64,000 nucleotides of DNA, taken from positions 32,135,176 to 32,199,175 of the forward strand of contig CM049311.1 of NCBI GenBank assembly GCA_026874595.1, in the 5' to 3' direction. A program made the translations under genes and the position numbers. Shown piece after piece: positions 37,301 through 52,300 of the stretch. The DNA comes from Sipunculus nudus (lineage: Eukaryota > Annelida > Sipuncula > Golfingiida > Sipunculidae). Position 1 is the stretch's first letter, and every line of letters begins with the position of its first letter. The notes below the pieces were generated by a model. The model was given only the letters and a program-made list of their open reading frames with translations, was not told where the DNA came from and searched no databases.

Positions 37301-40300
37301 TCCGCCTGCGACAGATGCTGTTAACAGCTTATAATAAAATGCTGGGGCGGTTTGAAGAACACATGAGAACTCAGAGGGAAAACAGAACAGAATCAGGATG
37401 GAACTTCTTTAACTATTTTATACTCCAGGTAAATATATGCAGCCATTCAATTTTTTTTTGTCTGAAGGTATATTTTAATATTTGAAATGATATGATTTCA
37501 AATTTTCAGAATTTGTATTGAAGTGGTATTGGTATGAATGGCATCCTTTGTGTGTGTTTTCTGCAGGGGGTATCACAGAGGATTAGTTTTTAATGAGAAC
37601 TTCAAAACATTAAGTAGCATGACAATTTTTCCAGGTAGTTTCAGAGGATGTGTTTATATATCAATGCACAATTAAAATAAAGGAGACGTGTTATCATAAC
37701 CTAAAATAGTTTTAAAGATGTATGGAATTAAATTTGGATAAAATATTCTAGTCTTATAATATATGATTATATAAAGTGCTTCATGATGAAATAATAAAAA
37801 TCCTCAGTGTATAAAGTAGGATTACTTAAATACTAATTTATCTATCATATCAAGAACGTATTTGTAATTAACCTGTGTCAAGTGAAAGTTATTGTTTCCA
37901 CTCAATTCTGTGTGTGTGTCTGCAAGATACCTGAAGAACCATTTCAAGGATGTAAGTGAAATTTATCATATTATGATATAGGTTTGCATTGTAAATCCAA
38001 GTGTAAATAACCCCAGATTGAGTGTTTTATGGGTTTTTTATAGACCATATATTAACATTATGACATAGCATGTGATGTTATGGACATCCATGGAGTGCAA
38101 GTCATGATGTCCCAGAGAACAATGATGTCACTCCATGTGCTGTTTCCCTGAAAGATGTCAGTAAACCAACGTACATCAATGGGGGGGGGGCATGGTTGTT
38201 GTTTTCTTGTTTATAGTCCGAGACAGCAATACCATGATGTCCATGGTGTTTTTCAAAATATTTTCAATTATAAAGTTCCCAGGTATAACACAGGTTTAAT
38301 TAGCATTTCATGGCACCAACTTTGAACACTATCTTTCACCACAGGGTTTGCGTCCAGATACTGGACACTGTTTCAATAACATGAATTAATCCCCACAGGA
38401 GGAGCTTGCCTTCATGTTTGAGATGCTGGGATTGTTTGAGGATGCCATGGTACAGTATGATGAACTGGATGCCCTCTTTACCCAGTTTGTCCTGAACCAT
38501 GCTGCTGGTGGTAAGTACAACAATAGACCTTGTCCTCCACACTAGCGACATCTGTTGGTGACAGTTGACACTAACAGTTCAGGTCCAGTATGTCAACAGA
38601 AAGGAGACTGTTTGCGCTTTCTCAATTGATGAAAGTTATAGAATTCTGTCTCATTGATAGAGGTTATGTTTATGTTCATGTCTATGGCATGTATCTGCTT
38701 TCATTAAACGAAACCTGCAATGCTGGTTCAGTGTATAACTGCTGCATAAGGAGTTTACAGGTCTTTGGAGACCCCCTTTCTGTTTGAAGTAAGCATCCTC
38801 TGCATGTTCTGGTCATGTGTGATCAACATAAAGTACTGCTCAAAATGAATAATGATTTTGTTTAAAAACAGTATTATGTTGGATTAATGTTACAAAATTA
38901 CATAGGTATCACACTGGTTTCATATCAGTGGATAGCTAGCAAAGGCTTTCATGAACTTCAGATGTGAAGTTTCTGTTTGACATGGATGATTGGACTGGTT
39001 GCAGGGGTGCAGCCAGGACTGGGGGAAGGGGGTGGGCCGAAATATTTGACAAAGGCAGTTGATGCATATATATTATGTGGATACAAGTGACAGGAATTTT
39101 TATAATTTTGTTTTAGAAAATTTAATCATTATAAGTTTGAACAGTTTATAATAAGAGATTCATTGCGACTGGGACTTCTTCATACTTACCACATATTTTT
39201 TTTATCAGTGTCTAAACAGACAATCTTCTGTTGTGGTATCCAAAAGTTAAGTTGCTTGTATAGTTTCAATACTTAGTGAAAGAAGATAAATACAAAATAT
39301 TTGTGGATTATGTTACAGTTGTTAAAAATGAAGGTAAGTGCCTATTTTTGAAGGTTAGTTCATATTTTTTTAAAATAAATTTTTGGTGGAGGTGATTGCC
39401 TCCATTCTTTTCTGCTTACTTAACTAACCTTACCATGTATGTAAATCTGCAAAATTCTGTTTCAGTTTGAGACTGTGACAGGGCAATAGAACATGCTATG
39501 CTTCCCCCTATTTATACCCTAGTGTCACCCAGGCCAAGTAACTAATGTACCTGCAACTCAAGGCCTTGGTGTGTAATCAAACCCATTGCTAGGTCATAAG
39601 GTCATAACACCATGGACCCCCCCCCCCCCCCCCACCCTTTCAAGTTGGCACTTGTGAATGACGCAAGACTATAGGACACAGCCTTCCCCTTGGCACTTGT
39701 GAATGAGGCAAGACTATGGGGGACAGCCTTCTCCTTGGCACTTGTGAATGACACATACTGTTGGGCACAGCCTCCCCCTTGGCATCTGTGAATGATGCAA
39801 GGCTATGGGGCACAGCCTTCCCCTTGGCATCTGTGAATGACACAAGGCTATGGGGCACAGCCTTCCCCTTGGCATCTGTGAATGACGCAAGGCTATGGGG
39901 CACAGCCTTCCCCTTGGCATCTGTGAATGATGCAAGGCTATGGGGCACAGCCTTCCCCTTGGCATCTGTGAATGACGCAAGGCTATGGAGCACAGCCTTC
40001 CCCTTGGCATCTGTGAATGACGCAAGGCTATGGGGCACAGCCTTCCCATTGGCACTTGTAAATGATGCAAGGCTATGGGGCACAGCCTTCCCGTTGGCAC
40101 TTGTAAATGACGCTAGGCTATAGGGCACAGCCTTCCCGATGGCGCTTGTGAATGACACAAGGCTATGAGGCACAGCCTTCCTGTTGGCACTTGTGAATGA
40201 CACAAGGCTATGGGGCACAACCTTCCCAATGGCACTTGTGAATGACGCAAGACTATGGGGCACAGCATTTCCTTTTTACCTGCAATGCACTGACACTGGA

Positions 40301-43300
40301 TATTTGGGAGACTGTTAAAGTTCTCACTACTCCTTAGTTGAGACTCAAACTCACTATCTCCCTGCTTAAAAATAAAATCCTGTGCCCTACCCCTGGACCA
40401 CAGGAGCCAGTTTTACTCAACTGGGTTTAAATAATTTTACCCTTTCCTGCTCATAGGGCCCCCCAGTATTACTTTGCATTGACATCTAGAGCTTTCTCTT
40501 TTGGCTAGATGTTCTCAGGTCACACATATTATCTAAAGATAATTTCTAAAGATTTGTATTAATCTAAAGCAAACCCCCCTCCTCCCTTTGGTAATATTGA
40601 AAATTTGGTCATGGTACATTGAAAACTTAAATAAAATATCATCTGTAATGTAAATATAAATAGTGCCAGTTTTTTTCAGGATTTTAAATTTTATCTTAAC
40701 AGTTATGGGTTCATGTGTTCTGTGATATGTTTTTTTTTTAATTTTTTTTAATACATTATATTACTGAAAAAATCATACAATACACGTCACACATAATTGT
40801 ACACATTCACATCAAATACAATATATACAAAGCACATTGCCTGAATATTATTCCAACTATACTGCATATTTTCAGTCCCTGTAATTTGTACATGCAGTAT
40901 ATACATATATTCTAGTGGTCTATGCAGAATTCATTTACCCCTTGCTTTTTTTATATGTTAAGCATAAGATATGTATAAGTTTGATTTCTCTAGTATTCTA
41001 AAAACTTTGTTGCTGTGTTTGAGAGGTTAATTTTAATGAAAACCATACCATACCCTTGATTACTGCATATTTATGTTAATTTTTCTATCTATCATTATTA
41101 AAAAATGCTTCATGTTCTATAAAAACAATGTTTGAATTCACACTGGCAGTGATTTAGTCATACTTCTGACAAGTGGTGAGGTATATATATTTTTCATTTT
41201 TATGAAATTTTATGAGGGTTAGGAATACCTTCAAGGGGCAGTACATTAAATTTGGAGGTAATCTGGATCATCATAAGTGAGTACTTCAGGTGTTTGTCAG
41301 TATTATGGATGCTTTGTTCTGGAGCAGAACTCTAAACAAAAACAGGAGAGTAAGATCATTATCCCGGGGGGTAGGGGGGGGAGGGTTATTTGTAGGCTGA
41401 AATTCACATCTGGTTTTGTTTGATAATTATTATATATTTTATGTGACATGTAATAAATACTTCACTATTTTTCAAACAGTAAACGCACCATGGCTGACCA
41501 CTATGGCCAAGCTGGGATGTCCCACATGGGATGGTCTGAGTCTGAATCGACCAATCAACATAGAGAAGAGGACGTTGATACAGCAACACAAGGCATCGTT
41601 ACTGGACTTCCGGAATTATTTATTCTCAAGACAGGCCACTTTGCTGTTCTTAATGCATCGACCTTGGGAAGTGTCACAGAGGTCAATCCCCTTTATGCAT
41701 CACTGTATGAAGGAGCTAGCACTGCTGGAGGTATGTTGGTTTTGGTGATTACAGAGGTTGGCTTTTATTCAGACTAATAACTGAAAAGGCCCAGAAAGCC
41801 CTGAATTGGACCAAAAAGCACCAAAAATGCTCCAGTATTCTCACCTATTTCTACTTATTAATTAATGGTCTTAAAGTTAATATTTTGTCAAATTTGGTAC
41901 AATTATTTACGTAATTGTCAAAATAATGTGCAAACTTTCACCACCACCATCAACTGGCACAATCATCATCTAGTGCCTGTATGCCCTGCTGACACATGAT
42001 GGCCACACTACAAACAAAATCCTTGTGAGCCCAATCACAGTTGTCAGTATTTCAGTTATGTTGACAATCTCAGTTTACACATTTTTGCAAGCTGAATTGT
42101 ACAGATTCAATCAAACGTACAAAATAAGACCGTTAGAAAGTAGTAGTAAGTGATAATCCAGGCACATTTTAGTCCTTTTCGTTTATTTGTCCGACCCGTT
42201 GGCTTCATATTCACAAAATTATAGTCTGTTCCACCAACCATGAAACACTGTTTTTTCGCGATCATTTTTAAAAGAATTGAGAACGAACAAAGATTTTTGG
42301 TACAGAGGTAATTCAGTACGCGACCTAATTTTCTGACAGGAAAAATGCCACATACCCAAGATGTATAGCCTGTAATGAACAAAAACTAAAATCCAGGAGA
42401 AACTTGCGGGCTGTTTACGACATTTTGTGCATGGTCAACTGACAAGATTCTGCCCCGCACGCATGTGACGTCATAAGCCAGGGGCGGATCCAGGATTTAG
42501 GAAAAGGGGGGGTCCAACCCAGGAGGACAAATGGAAAACCCTTAACAAAAGGTCCTCAGGTCTGAAAAAGGGGGGGTTCAGGCGGCAAAATTTTGTCTGA
42601 AGCCCTTAAAAAAAATTGTTTCTGATGAAAAAGGGGGGGTCCGGACCCCCTTGACCCCCCCCCCCCCCGGATCCGCTTCTGTAAGCGGTGTTCCATTTTG
42701 CAGGAGATAGAATCCCGCTGTTTGGCGATGTGAGGTGCTCAAACAAAAATTGCAGCTAGCACGTTACTATCATTAATACATGAATGTAGCCCCTGTTATA
42801 TCCAATGAATATACATGAACTATGAATGACACCCCTGCTCTCTCCCTTCGATACGCTGTTTAAGAGTCATAGGAGATTCTTTTAAGTTTAAAAAATCTGA
42901 TACATTTACATCAACAATAACTGCAACATCTCGGCTTAAAAGGTATCGGTATTCGTGCATTACAAAACAACCATGTATCACCTGAATATGCTTATAACAG
43001 TGAAAACATTCAAGTGTTATTTCCACCACCACAACCCATAATTTAAATATCGATGCAAGATTACTATTCTTATGAAATTATCAGTGATTACAAGCAGTGT
43101 TTATAACATTCACAATATTAATGGTTAAAACGGCAAAACTTGGGTACACATGTGTGCCCTATAAATTTTCTCCAGGCTTGTCCCCACGCATCATCACCTT
43201 TTACAGTGTATCACTGGCGGCTCTCTGAGCAGAGGTCACACAGTCCATTCAATCCAACGTCAATTTCAAGCTCTGCAGGCCGGGGGTTAAAATTGTTAAT

Positions 43301-46300
43301 TTTAGTGAACTCTTGTTTTCGTTAATCATAAATAAACAATTCCTCAGTTACAGTCATTTGAATACATTACCCATTCCTGGCTAAGTTAACATAAATGCCT
43401 CTGTCACAAGCACAATATTTGATTAGCCTTGCGTTGGTTTGTTTTGTATGATTTCCATGGAAAAGGAAATTCTGGTGTTGCTAAAGGCCTACTCTGAATT
43501 TATTGGTAATATCATAAACATATATTCATTATCACTTCCTTTTTTAAATATGACGTATGTTTACATTGATTATGTCCACATACCAGTTAAATGTTATTTC
43601 TGAAAACATGATTTTATTTCTGCCTTAATTTAGGCATAACCTACGGGCCAGAATAAACATTATAATTAATGTCTTGCGTGATCCCAACCTTAATATGGGA
43701 TTGTCTGTATCGCACTGCAAGTACCCCCAGAACAGTCAGAAGTTAGGAGAATATTTCGACCAGTTCATTTTAAGTGGGGGTGGCAAGATGCCAGTATATG
43801 GGTAAGGCTACTGAAAATGACCCCAGGCCCTTATAAATTGTCCTCAACCTTTAATTCCAACAGTTTTCAATCCAGCTGGAAAAATCCTACATGATGATAT
43901 GTAATTTTGTATGTGGAAAAATTATTTGTTCATCTGCTAAGGCAAAGAATAATAAGGAAAACAGTGATTTTACCTATCACTGGATGTCCCCATTTGAGGG
44001 TATAATGTTTCCATGTGATCTACAGTACAGGTACATATTTAATTTTACTGATCATTTATTTCTAGATATAATAATTAAAGAAACCCATCAGAGTATTTTA
44101 CAGAATTAGTAATTTAGTCAAATTTACACAATTGCCATCGGCATATTATATGAAAAAATGTCCAAAAATAAACATTTTTTTACGAAATCCAATGTTTTCT
44201 TGTGAATTTTGAAATTTTGAAACAAAACACGGTTTCAGCTGGCTAAATTAGTGTGCAAAATGAAATTTTAAACAAAAGCCAAATCTGGAGTGGCTTAACA
44301 TTGAGCCTTTACTGCAGATTGGCTATTGCATATATTTTAATATTTTTATGATACCGTTTTTTGACCTGGGTAGACAAGAGAGTTGATTTAAAGTCTTAAA
44401 AATTATCAAATATATGTCATGTGTTGTGTGGATCCACTTCCATTCTGATCACTGGCTGGGGCCATTTTCAGTGGCCTAGCTGGCCCATATATATACAGGT
44501 TTCACGGACTCATGAACACGTAGATTGGCAAAGAAATTTTCGCAATCTTTTGTGTAAAGGTGACAAGTAAAGTTGCTTTTATTTTTTTTTTACAAATTTG
44601 AACAGATTCACATCGGCTGTAGATATAAAACTTGATACATCCGCCGCATATCTATATATTTATGCAGTTGAACAGCATTAATTAAACTGTGAATTGGTTA
44701 AAATAAAGCCCGGCATCCTCTTTCTGTATAAACCAACGAAACGTGTTTCACCATATCCTGTTCATCAAACTTTACTAGGAGGAAATTTTCCATAAAACAA
44801 TGGGTGAAGATGCATCAACCCAATTTTATACACTGTCACAATGACAGGAAAAGTATTGGCGATGTATAAATGAATGATCAAATGTCATAGGACAATGTTT
44901 CGGGGCTACCTCCATGTCCCTTGCATCCACCCAGCAATTGATCACTCAAGCTGGCAGCACTGACAATGCCATTGAAGCTCAGAGCATAGCTGCCTCTATG
45001 ATGGTTCTGCCAATGACGACGACTACGACGACAGTGCTGGCCTCTTGGAGTAGTTTGTGGCGGCAGCACTGCCGACGACGACAGTCACAGCAAAGCTGCC
45101 TCCCTGGTGGTTCTGCCAATGACGACAACGATGACGACGACAGTGCTGGCCTCTTGGAGTAGTTTGTGGCGGCAGCACTGCCGACGACGACAGTCACAGC
45201 AAAGCTGCCTCCCTGATGGTTCTGCCAATGATAACGACGACGACGACAGTGCTGGCCTCTTGGAGTAGTTTGTGGCGGCAGCACTGCGGACGACGACAGT
45301 CACAGCAAAGCTGCCTCCCTGATGGTTCTGCCAATGACAACGATGACGACAGTGCTGGCCTCTTGGAGTAGTTTGTGGCGGCAGCACTGCCGACGACGAC
45401 AGTCACAGCAAAGCTGCCTCCCTGATGGTTCTGCCAATGACGACGACGACAGTGCTGGCCTCTTGGAGTAGTTTGTGGCGGCAGCACTGCCGACGACGAC
45501 AGTCACAGCAAAGCTGCCTCCCTGATGGTTCTGCCAAAGACGACGATGACAACGACGACAGTGCTGGCCTCTTGGAGAAGTTTGTGGCGGCAGCACTGCC
45601 GACGACGACAGTCACAGCAAAGCTGCCTCCCTGATGGTTCTGCCAATGACGACGACCACGACGACAGTGCTGGCCTCTTGGAGTAGTTTGTGGCGGCATC
45701 ACTGCCGACGACGACAGTCACAGCAAAGCTGTCTCCCTGATGGTTCTGCCAATGACGACGACGACGACGACGACAGTGCTGGCCTCTTGGAGTAGTTTGT
45801 GGCGGCAGCACTGCCGACGACGACAGTCACAGCAAAGCTGCCTCCCTGATGGTTCTGCCAATAAGCTGCCTCCCTGATGGTTCTGCCAATGACGACGACG
45901 ACGACGACGACAGTGCTGGCCTCTTGGAATGGTGTGTGGCGGCAGCACTGCCGACGACGACAGTCACAGCAAAGCTGCCTCCCTGATGGTTCTGCCAATG
46001 ACGACGACGACGACGACGACGACAGTGCTGGCCTCTTGGAGTAGTTTGTGGCGGCAGCACTGCCGACGACCACAGTCACAGCAAAGCTGCCTCCCTGATG
46101 GTTCTGCCAATGACGACGACTACGACGACAGTGCTGGCCTCTTGGAGTAGTTTGTGGCGGCAGCACTGCCGACGACGACAGTCACAGCAAAGCTGCCTCC
46201 CTGATGGTTCTGCCAATGACAACGACGACGACGACAGTGCTGGCCTCTTGGAGTAGGTTGTGGCGGCAGCACTGCGGACGACGACAGTCACAGCAAAGCT

Positions 46301-49300
46301 GCCTCCCTGATGGTTCTGCCAATAAGCTGCCTCCCTGATGGTTCTGCCAATGACGACGACGACGACGACAGTGCTGGCCTCTTGGAGTAGTTTGTGGCGG
46401 CAGCACTGCCGACGACGACAGTCACAGCAAGGCTGCCTCCCTGATGGTTCTGCCAATGACGACGACCACGACGACGACAGTGCTGGCCTCTTGGAGTAGT
46501 TTGTGGCGGCAGCACTGCCGACGACGACAGTCACAGCAAAGCTGCCTCCCTGATGGTTCTGCCAATGACGACGACCACGACGACAGTGCTGGCCTCTTGG
46601 AGTAGTTTGTGGCGGCATCACTGCCGACGACGACAGTCACAGCAAAGCTGTCTCCCTGATGGTTCTGCCAATGACGACGACGACGACGACGACAGTGCTG
46701 GCCTCTTGGAGTAGTTTGTGGCGGCAGCACTGCCGACGACGACAGTCACAGCAAAGCTGCCTCCCTGATGGTTCTGCCAATAAGCTGCCTCCCTGATGGT
46801 TCTGCCAATGACGACGACGACGACGACAGTGCTGGCCTCTTGGAGTAGTTTGTGGCGGCAGCACTGCCGACGACGACAGTCACAGCAAAGCTGCCTCCCT
46901 GATGGTTCTGCCAATGACGACGATGACGACAGTGTTGGCCTCTTGGAGTAGTTTGTGGCAGCAGCACTGCCGAAGACGACAGTCACAGAAAAGCTGTCTC
47001 CCTGATGGTTCTGCCAATGACGACAACGACGACAGTGCTGGCCTCTTGGAGTAGTTTGTGGCGGCAGCACTGCCGACGACGACAGTCACAGCAAAGCTGC
47101 CTCCCTGTGGCTTCTGCCAGTGACAAAGACAACGACAGTGCTGGCCTCTCAGAGTAGTTTGTGGGGCCAGCACTGATGAAGACGACAGTTTGTGGTAGCA
47201 GCACTGATGACTACAACAGTCACAGCAAAGCTCCTTCCCTGTTGCTTCTGCCAATGACGACAATGACAGTGCTGGCCTCTTGGAGTAGTTTGTTGTAGTA
47301 GCACTGCCGACGACAACAGTCAGAGTAAAGCTCCCTCCCTGTAGCTTCTGCCAATGATGATGACAGTGCTTGTTTGTAGGATATGTTTGTGGCAGCAGCA
47401 CTAACACAGATGACAACGACAGCAAAACTGTAGCTTTCTACCTGTCGTGCCCACCAACCACGCTGCCAACAATATTGTCCGCATGGAGTAGTTTATGGAG
47501 GCATCACTGCAAACGAGGAGAGTTGTGGTGGCAGCACTGACTTTGATGACAGTCAGATTGAGTAAAGCTCCCTCCTTGCAGCTTCTGCCAATGACAATGA
47601 CAACGACAGTGCTTGTTACTTTGAGATGTTTGTAATGGCAGCACTAATAAAGACGACGATGACAGAAAGACCTGCGACACTATTGTAGCTTATTAACTGT
47701 CGCACTGGCACATAGTCACTGTGGCAGTATTGTAGCTTATTTATTGTGGCACACTGTCCCAGAGTTAGGATATCTACTGTGGTGTGTACTGTTGTACATT
47801 CTCACTCGGACAGTTTTGTAGCTTATTGATTGTCACACATTGTCACTGCGACAGATTGTAGCTTATTAATTGTCACACATGATCACTGCGACAGTATTGT
47901 AGCTTATTATATGTCACATATAGTCACTGTGACAGTATCATAGCTGTAGTCCCTGCTACAGTATTGTAGCTTATTAATTGTCTCACATTGTCACTGCGAC
48001 ATTATTATAGCTTATTAATTGTCGCATATAGTGACTGCGAAAGTATTGTGGCTTATTAATTTTCGCAAAAAGTCAATGCGACAGTATTGTAGCTTATTAG
48101 TTGATGCACATTGTCACTGTGACAGTATGATAGCTTATTATTTCTTGCATTGAGAAACAGGGATAGTATTATAGCTTATTACTTGTCACGTTTAGTCACT
48201 GTGACAGTATTGTAGTTCATAAATTCTCGCACATTAATTGTCACACGTTATGGCAGAAGTAGGATATTCACTAGGCAATGTGTCACAAACTGTCTCACGT
48301 GTCACTGCGACAGTATTATAGCTTATATAGTCACATATAGTCCCTGCAACAGTATTGTAGCTTATTAATTGTCTCACACTGTCATTGTGACAGTTTTATA
48401 GCTTATTGAATGTCGCATATAGTCCCTGCAACAGTATTGTAGCTTATTAATTCTCGCACATTAATTGTCACACATTATGGCAGAAGTAGGATATTCACTA
48501 GGCAATATGTGTCACAAACTGTCTCACATGTCACTGCGGCAGTATTGTAGCATATTTATTGTCACAAATTGACACTGCAGCAGTATTGTAGCTTATTAAT
48601 TGATGAATATAGTCACTGTGACAGTGCAACAGCTTATTAATTGTTGCATATAGTAACTGCATGTGACAGTATTGTAGCTTATTACTTGTCCCACATTGTC
48701 ACTAAGACAGTATTGTAGTTTATCAGCTGTCACGCATAGTCTCTGCAACATTATTATAGCTTATTAATTGTTGCATGTAGTCACTGTGACAGTATTGTAG
48801 CTCGTTAATTCTCGCACATTAATTAATTGTCACACATTATGGCAGAAGTAGGATATTCACAAGGCAATGTGTCACAAACTGTCTCAAGTGTCACTGAAAC
48901 AGTATTATAGCTTATTAATTGTCACCTATAGTGACTGCAACAGTATTGTGGCTTATTAATTGACGGATAAAGTCACTAGACAGCATTGTAGCTTATTAAT
49001 TGACACACATTGTCACTGTGACAGTATAATACTTATTAATTGTTGCATTTAGTAACTGCGACAGTATAGTAGCTTATCACTCGTCCCATAGTCACTGCGA
49101 CATTATTATAGCCTATTAATTGTCACATTAAGTCACTAGTGTAACAGTATTGTAGCTCATTAATCCTCGCATATTAATTGTCACACATTATGGCAGAAGT
49201 AGAATATTCACTAGGCAATGTGTCACAAACTGTCTCACGTGTCACTGAAACAGTATTGTACCTTATTAACTGTTGCACATGGTCACTGCCACAGTATTGT

Positions 49301-52300
49301 AGCTTATTGATTGTCACACATTGTCACTGCGACAGATTGTAGCTTATTAATTGTCACATATAGTCACTGTGACAGTATTATAGCTATTTGAATGTTGCAT
49401 TGATCCCTGCTACAGTATTTTTAGCTTATTAATTCTCACATTGTCACTGTGGCAGTATTATAGCTTATTAATTGTCGCATATAGTTGCGACACTATTGTG
49501 GCTTATTAATTGTCGGATAAAGTCACTGCGACAGTATTGTAGCTTATCACTCGTCCCATAGTCACCGCGACATTATTATAGCCTATTAATTGTCACATTA
49601 AGTCACTAGTGTAACAGTATTGTAGCTCATTAATTTTCGCACATTAATTGTCACACATTATGGCAGAAGTAGAATATTCACTAGGCAATGTGTCACAAAC
49701 TGTCTCACGTGTCACTGAAACAGTATTGTACATGGCCACTGCCACAGTATTGTAGCTTATTAATTGTCTCACACTGTCAATGGGACAGTATTATAGCTTA
49801 TTAATTGATGCTTATAGTGACAGCGACAGTGTTTCAGCTTATTAATTGTCGCATAAAGTCACTGCGACAGTATTGTAGCTTATCAATTGTCATACATTGT
49901 TACTGTGACAGGATAAAAGCTTATCAATTGTTGCATATAGTAACTGCAACAGGCTTGTAACTAATTAATTGTCGCACATTGTCACTGAGGGAGTTTTTTA
50001 GCATATTAATTGTCGCACATTGTCACTGAGACAGTGTTGTAGCTTATTAATTGTCTCACATTGTCACCGAGACAGTATGATAGCTTATTATTTGTCACAT
50101 ATAGTGACTGCGACAGTATTATAGCTGATTAATTGTCGCCTATAGTCACTGCGACAATATTGTAACTTATTACTTGTCTCATTTTGTCACTGACAGTATT
50201 GTTGCTTATTACTTGTTGCACATAGTCCCTGTGACATTATTATAGCCTATTAATTGTCACATTAAGTCACTAGTGTAACAGTATTGTAGCTCATTAATTT
50301 TCGCACATTAATTGTCACACATTATGGCAGAAGTAGAATATTCACTAGGCAATGTGTCACAAACTGTCTGACGTGTCGACAGCACTGTCGTCGTCGTCGT
50401 CGTCATTGGCAGAACCATCAGGGAGGCAGCTTTGCTGTGACTGTCGTCGTCGGCAGTGCTGCCGCCACAAACTACTCCAAGAGGCCAGCACTGTCGTCGT
50501 CGTCGTCGTCATTGGCAGAACCATCAGGGAGTAAGCTTTGCTGTGACTGTCGTCGTCGGCAGTGCTGCCGCCACAAACTACTCCAAGAGGCCAGCACTGT
50601 CGTCGTCGTCGTCGTCATTGGCAGAACCAAGAGGGAGACAGCTTTGCTGTGACTGTCGTCGTCGGCAGTGCTGCCGCTACAAACTACTCCAAGAAGCCAG
50701 CACTGTCGTCGTCGTCGTCGTCGTCATTGGCAGAACCATCAGGGAGTAAGCTTTGCTGTGACTGTCGTCGTCTGCAGTGCTGCCGCCACAAACTACTCCA
50801 AGAGGCCAGCACTGTCGTCGTTGTCGTCGTCATTGGTAGAACCATCAGGGAGTAAGCTTTGCTGTGACTGTCGTCGTCGGCAGTGCTGCCGCCACAAACT
50901 ACTCCAAGAGGCCAGCACTGTCGTCGTCGTCATTGGGAGAACCATCAGGGAGGCAGCTTTGCTGTGACTGTCGTCGTCGGCGGTGCTGCCGCCACAAACT
51001 ACTCCAAGAGGCCAGCACTGTCGTCGTCATCGTTGTCATTGGCAGAACCATCAGGGAGGCAGCTTATTGGCAGAACCATCAGGGAGGCAGCTTTGCTGTG
51101 ACTGTCGTCGTCGGCAGTGATGCCGCCACAAACTACTCCAAGAGGCCAGCACTGTCGTCGTCGTCGTCGTCGTCATTGGCAGAACCATCAGGGAGTAAGC
51201 TTTGCTGTGACTGTCGTCGTCGGCAGTGCTGCCGCCAGAAACTACTCCAAGAAGCCAGCACTGTCGTCGTCGTCGTCATTGGCAGAACCATCAGGGAGTA
51301 AGCTTTGCTGTGACTGTCGTTGTCGGTAGTGCTGCCGCTACAAACTACTCCAAGAAGCCAGCACTGTCGTCGTCGTAGTCATTGGCAGAACCAACATGGA
51401 GGCAGCTTTGCTGTGACTGTCGTCGTCGGCAGTGCTGCCGCCACAAACTACTCCAAGAGGCCAGCACTGTCGTCGTCGTCGTCATTGGCAGAACCATCAG
51501 GGAGTAAGCTTTGCTGTGACTGTCGTCGTCGGCAGTGCTGCCGCCACAAACTACTCCAAGAAGCCAGCACTGTCGTCGTCATCGTCGTCATTGGCAGAAC
51601 CAACAGGGAGGCAGCTTTGCTGTGACTGTCGTCGTCGGCAGTGCTGCTGCCACAAACTACTCCAAGAGGCCAGCACTGTCGTCGTCGTCGTCATTGGCAG
51701 AACCATCAGGGAGGCAGCTTTGCTGTGCCTGTCGTCGTCGGCAGTGCTGCCGCCACAAACTACTCCAAGAGGCCAGCACTGTCGTCGTCGTGGTCGTCGT
51801 CATTGGCGGAACCATCAGGGAGGCAGCTTTGCTGTGACTGTCGTCGTCGGCAGTGCTGCCGCCATAAACTACTCCAAGAGGCCAGCACTGTCGTCGTCGT
51901 CGTCGTCATTGGCAGGACCAACAGGGAGGCAGCTTTGCTGTGACTGTCGTCGTCGGCAGTGCTGCCGCCACAAACTACTCCCAGAAGCCAGCACTGTCGT
52001 CGTCGTCGTCGTCATTGGCAGAACCATCAGGCAGTAAGCTTTGCTCTGACTGTCGTCGTCGGCAGTGCTGCCGCCACAAACTACTCCAAGAGGCCAGCAC
52101 TGTTGTCGTCATCGTCATTGGCAGAACCATCAGGGAGTAAGCTTTGCTGTGACTGTCGTCGGCAGTGCTGCCGCCACAAACTACTCCAAGAAGCCAGCAC
52201 TGTCGTCGTCGTCGTCGTCATTGGCAGAACCAACAGGGCGGCAGCTTTGCTGTGACTGTCGTCGTCGGCAGTGCTGCCGCCACAAACTACTCCAAGAGGC

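Noticed and set aside
39640-40263. 207-residue minus-strand frame of PHSLASFT repeats
   Set aside because: A by-product of the 45-bp minisatellite; the opposite strand is equally open and the region is an intron.
41490-41777. Second plus frame over TRAPPC10 exon 7
   Set aside because: Overlaps the true frame, which matches TRAPPC10 and joins in phase with both neighbours.
47671-50379. CRISPR-like array of short repeats
   Set aside because: A head-to-tail 41-bp satellite without constant repeats and unique spacers, in an animal intron.
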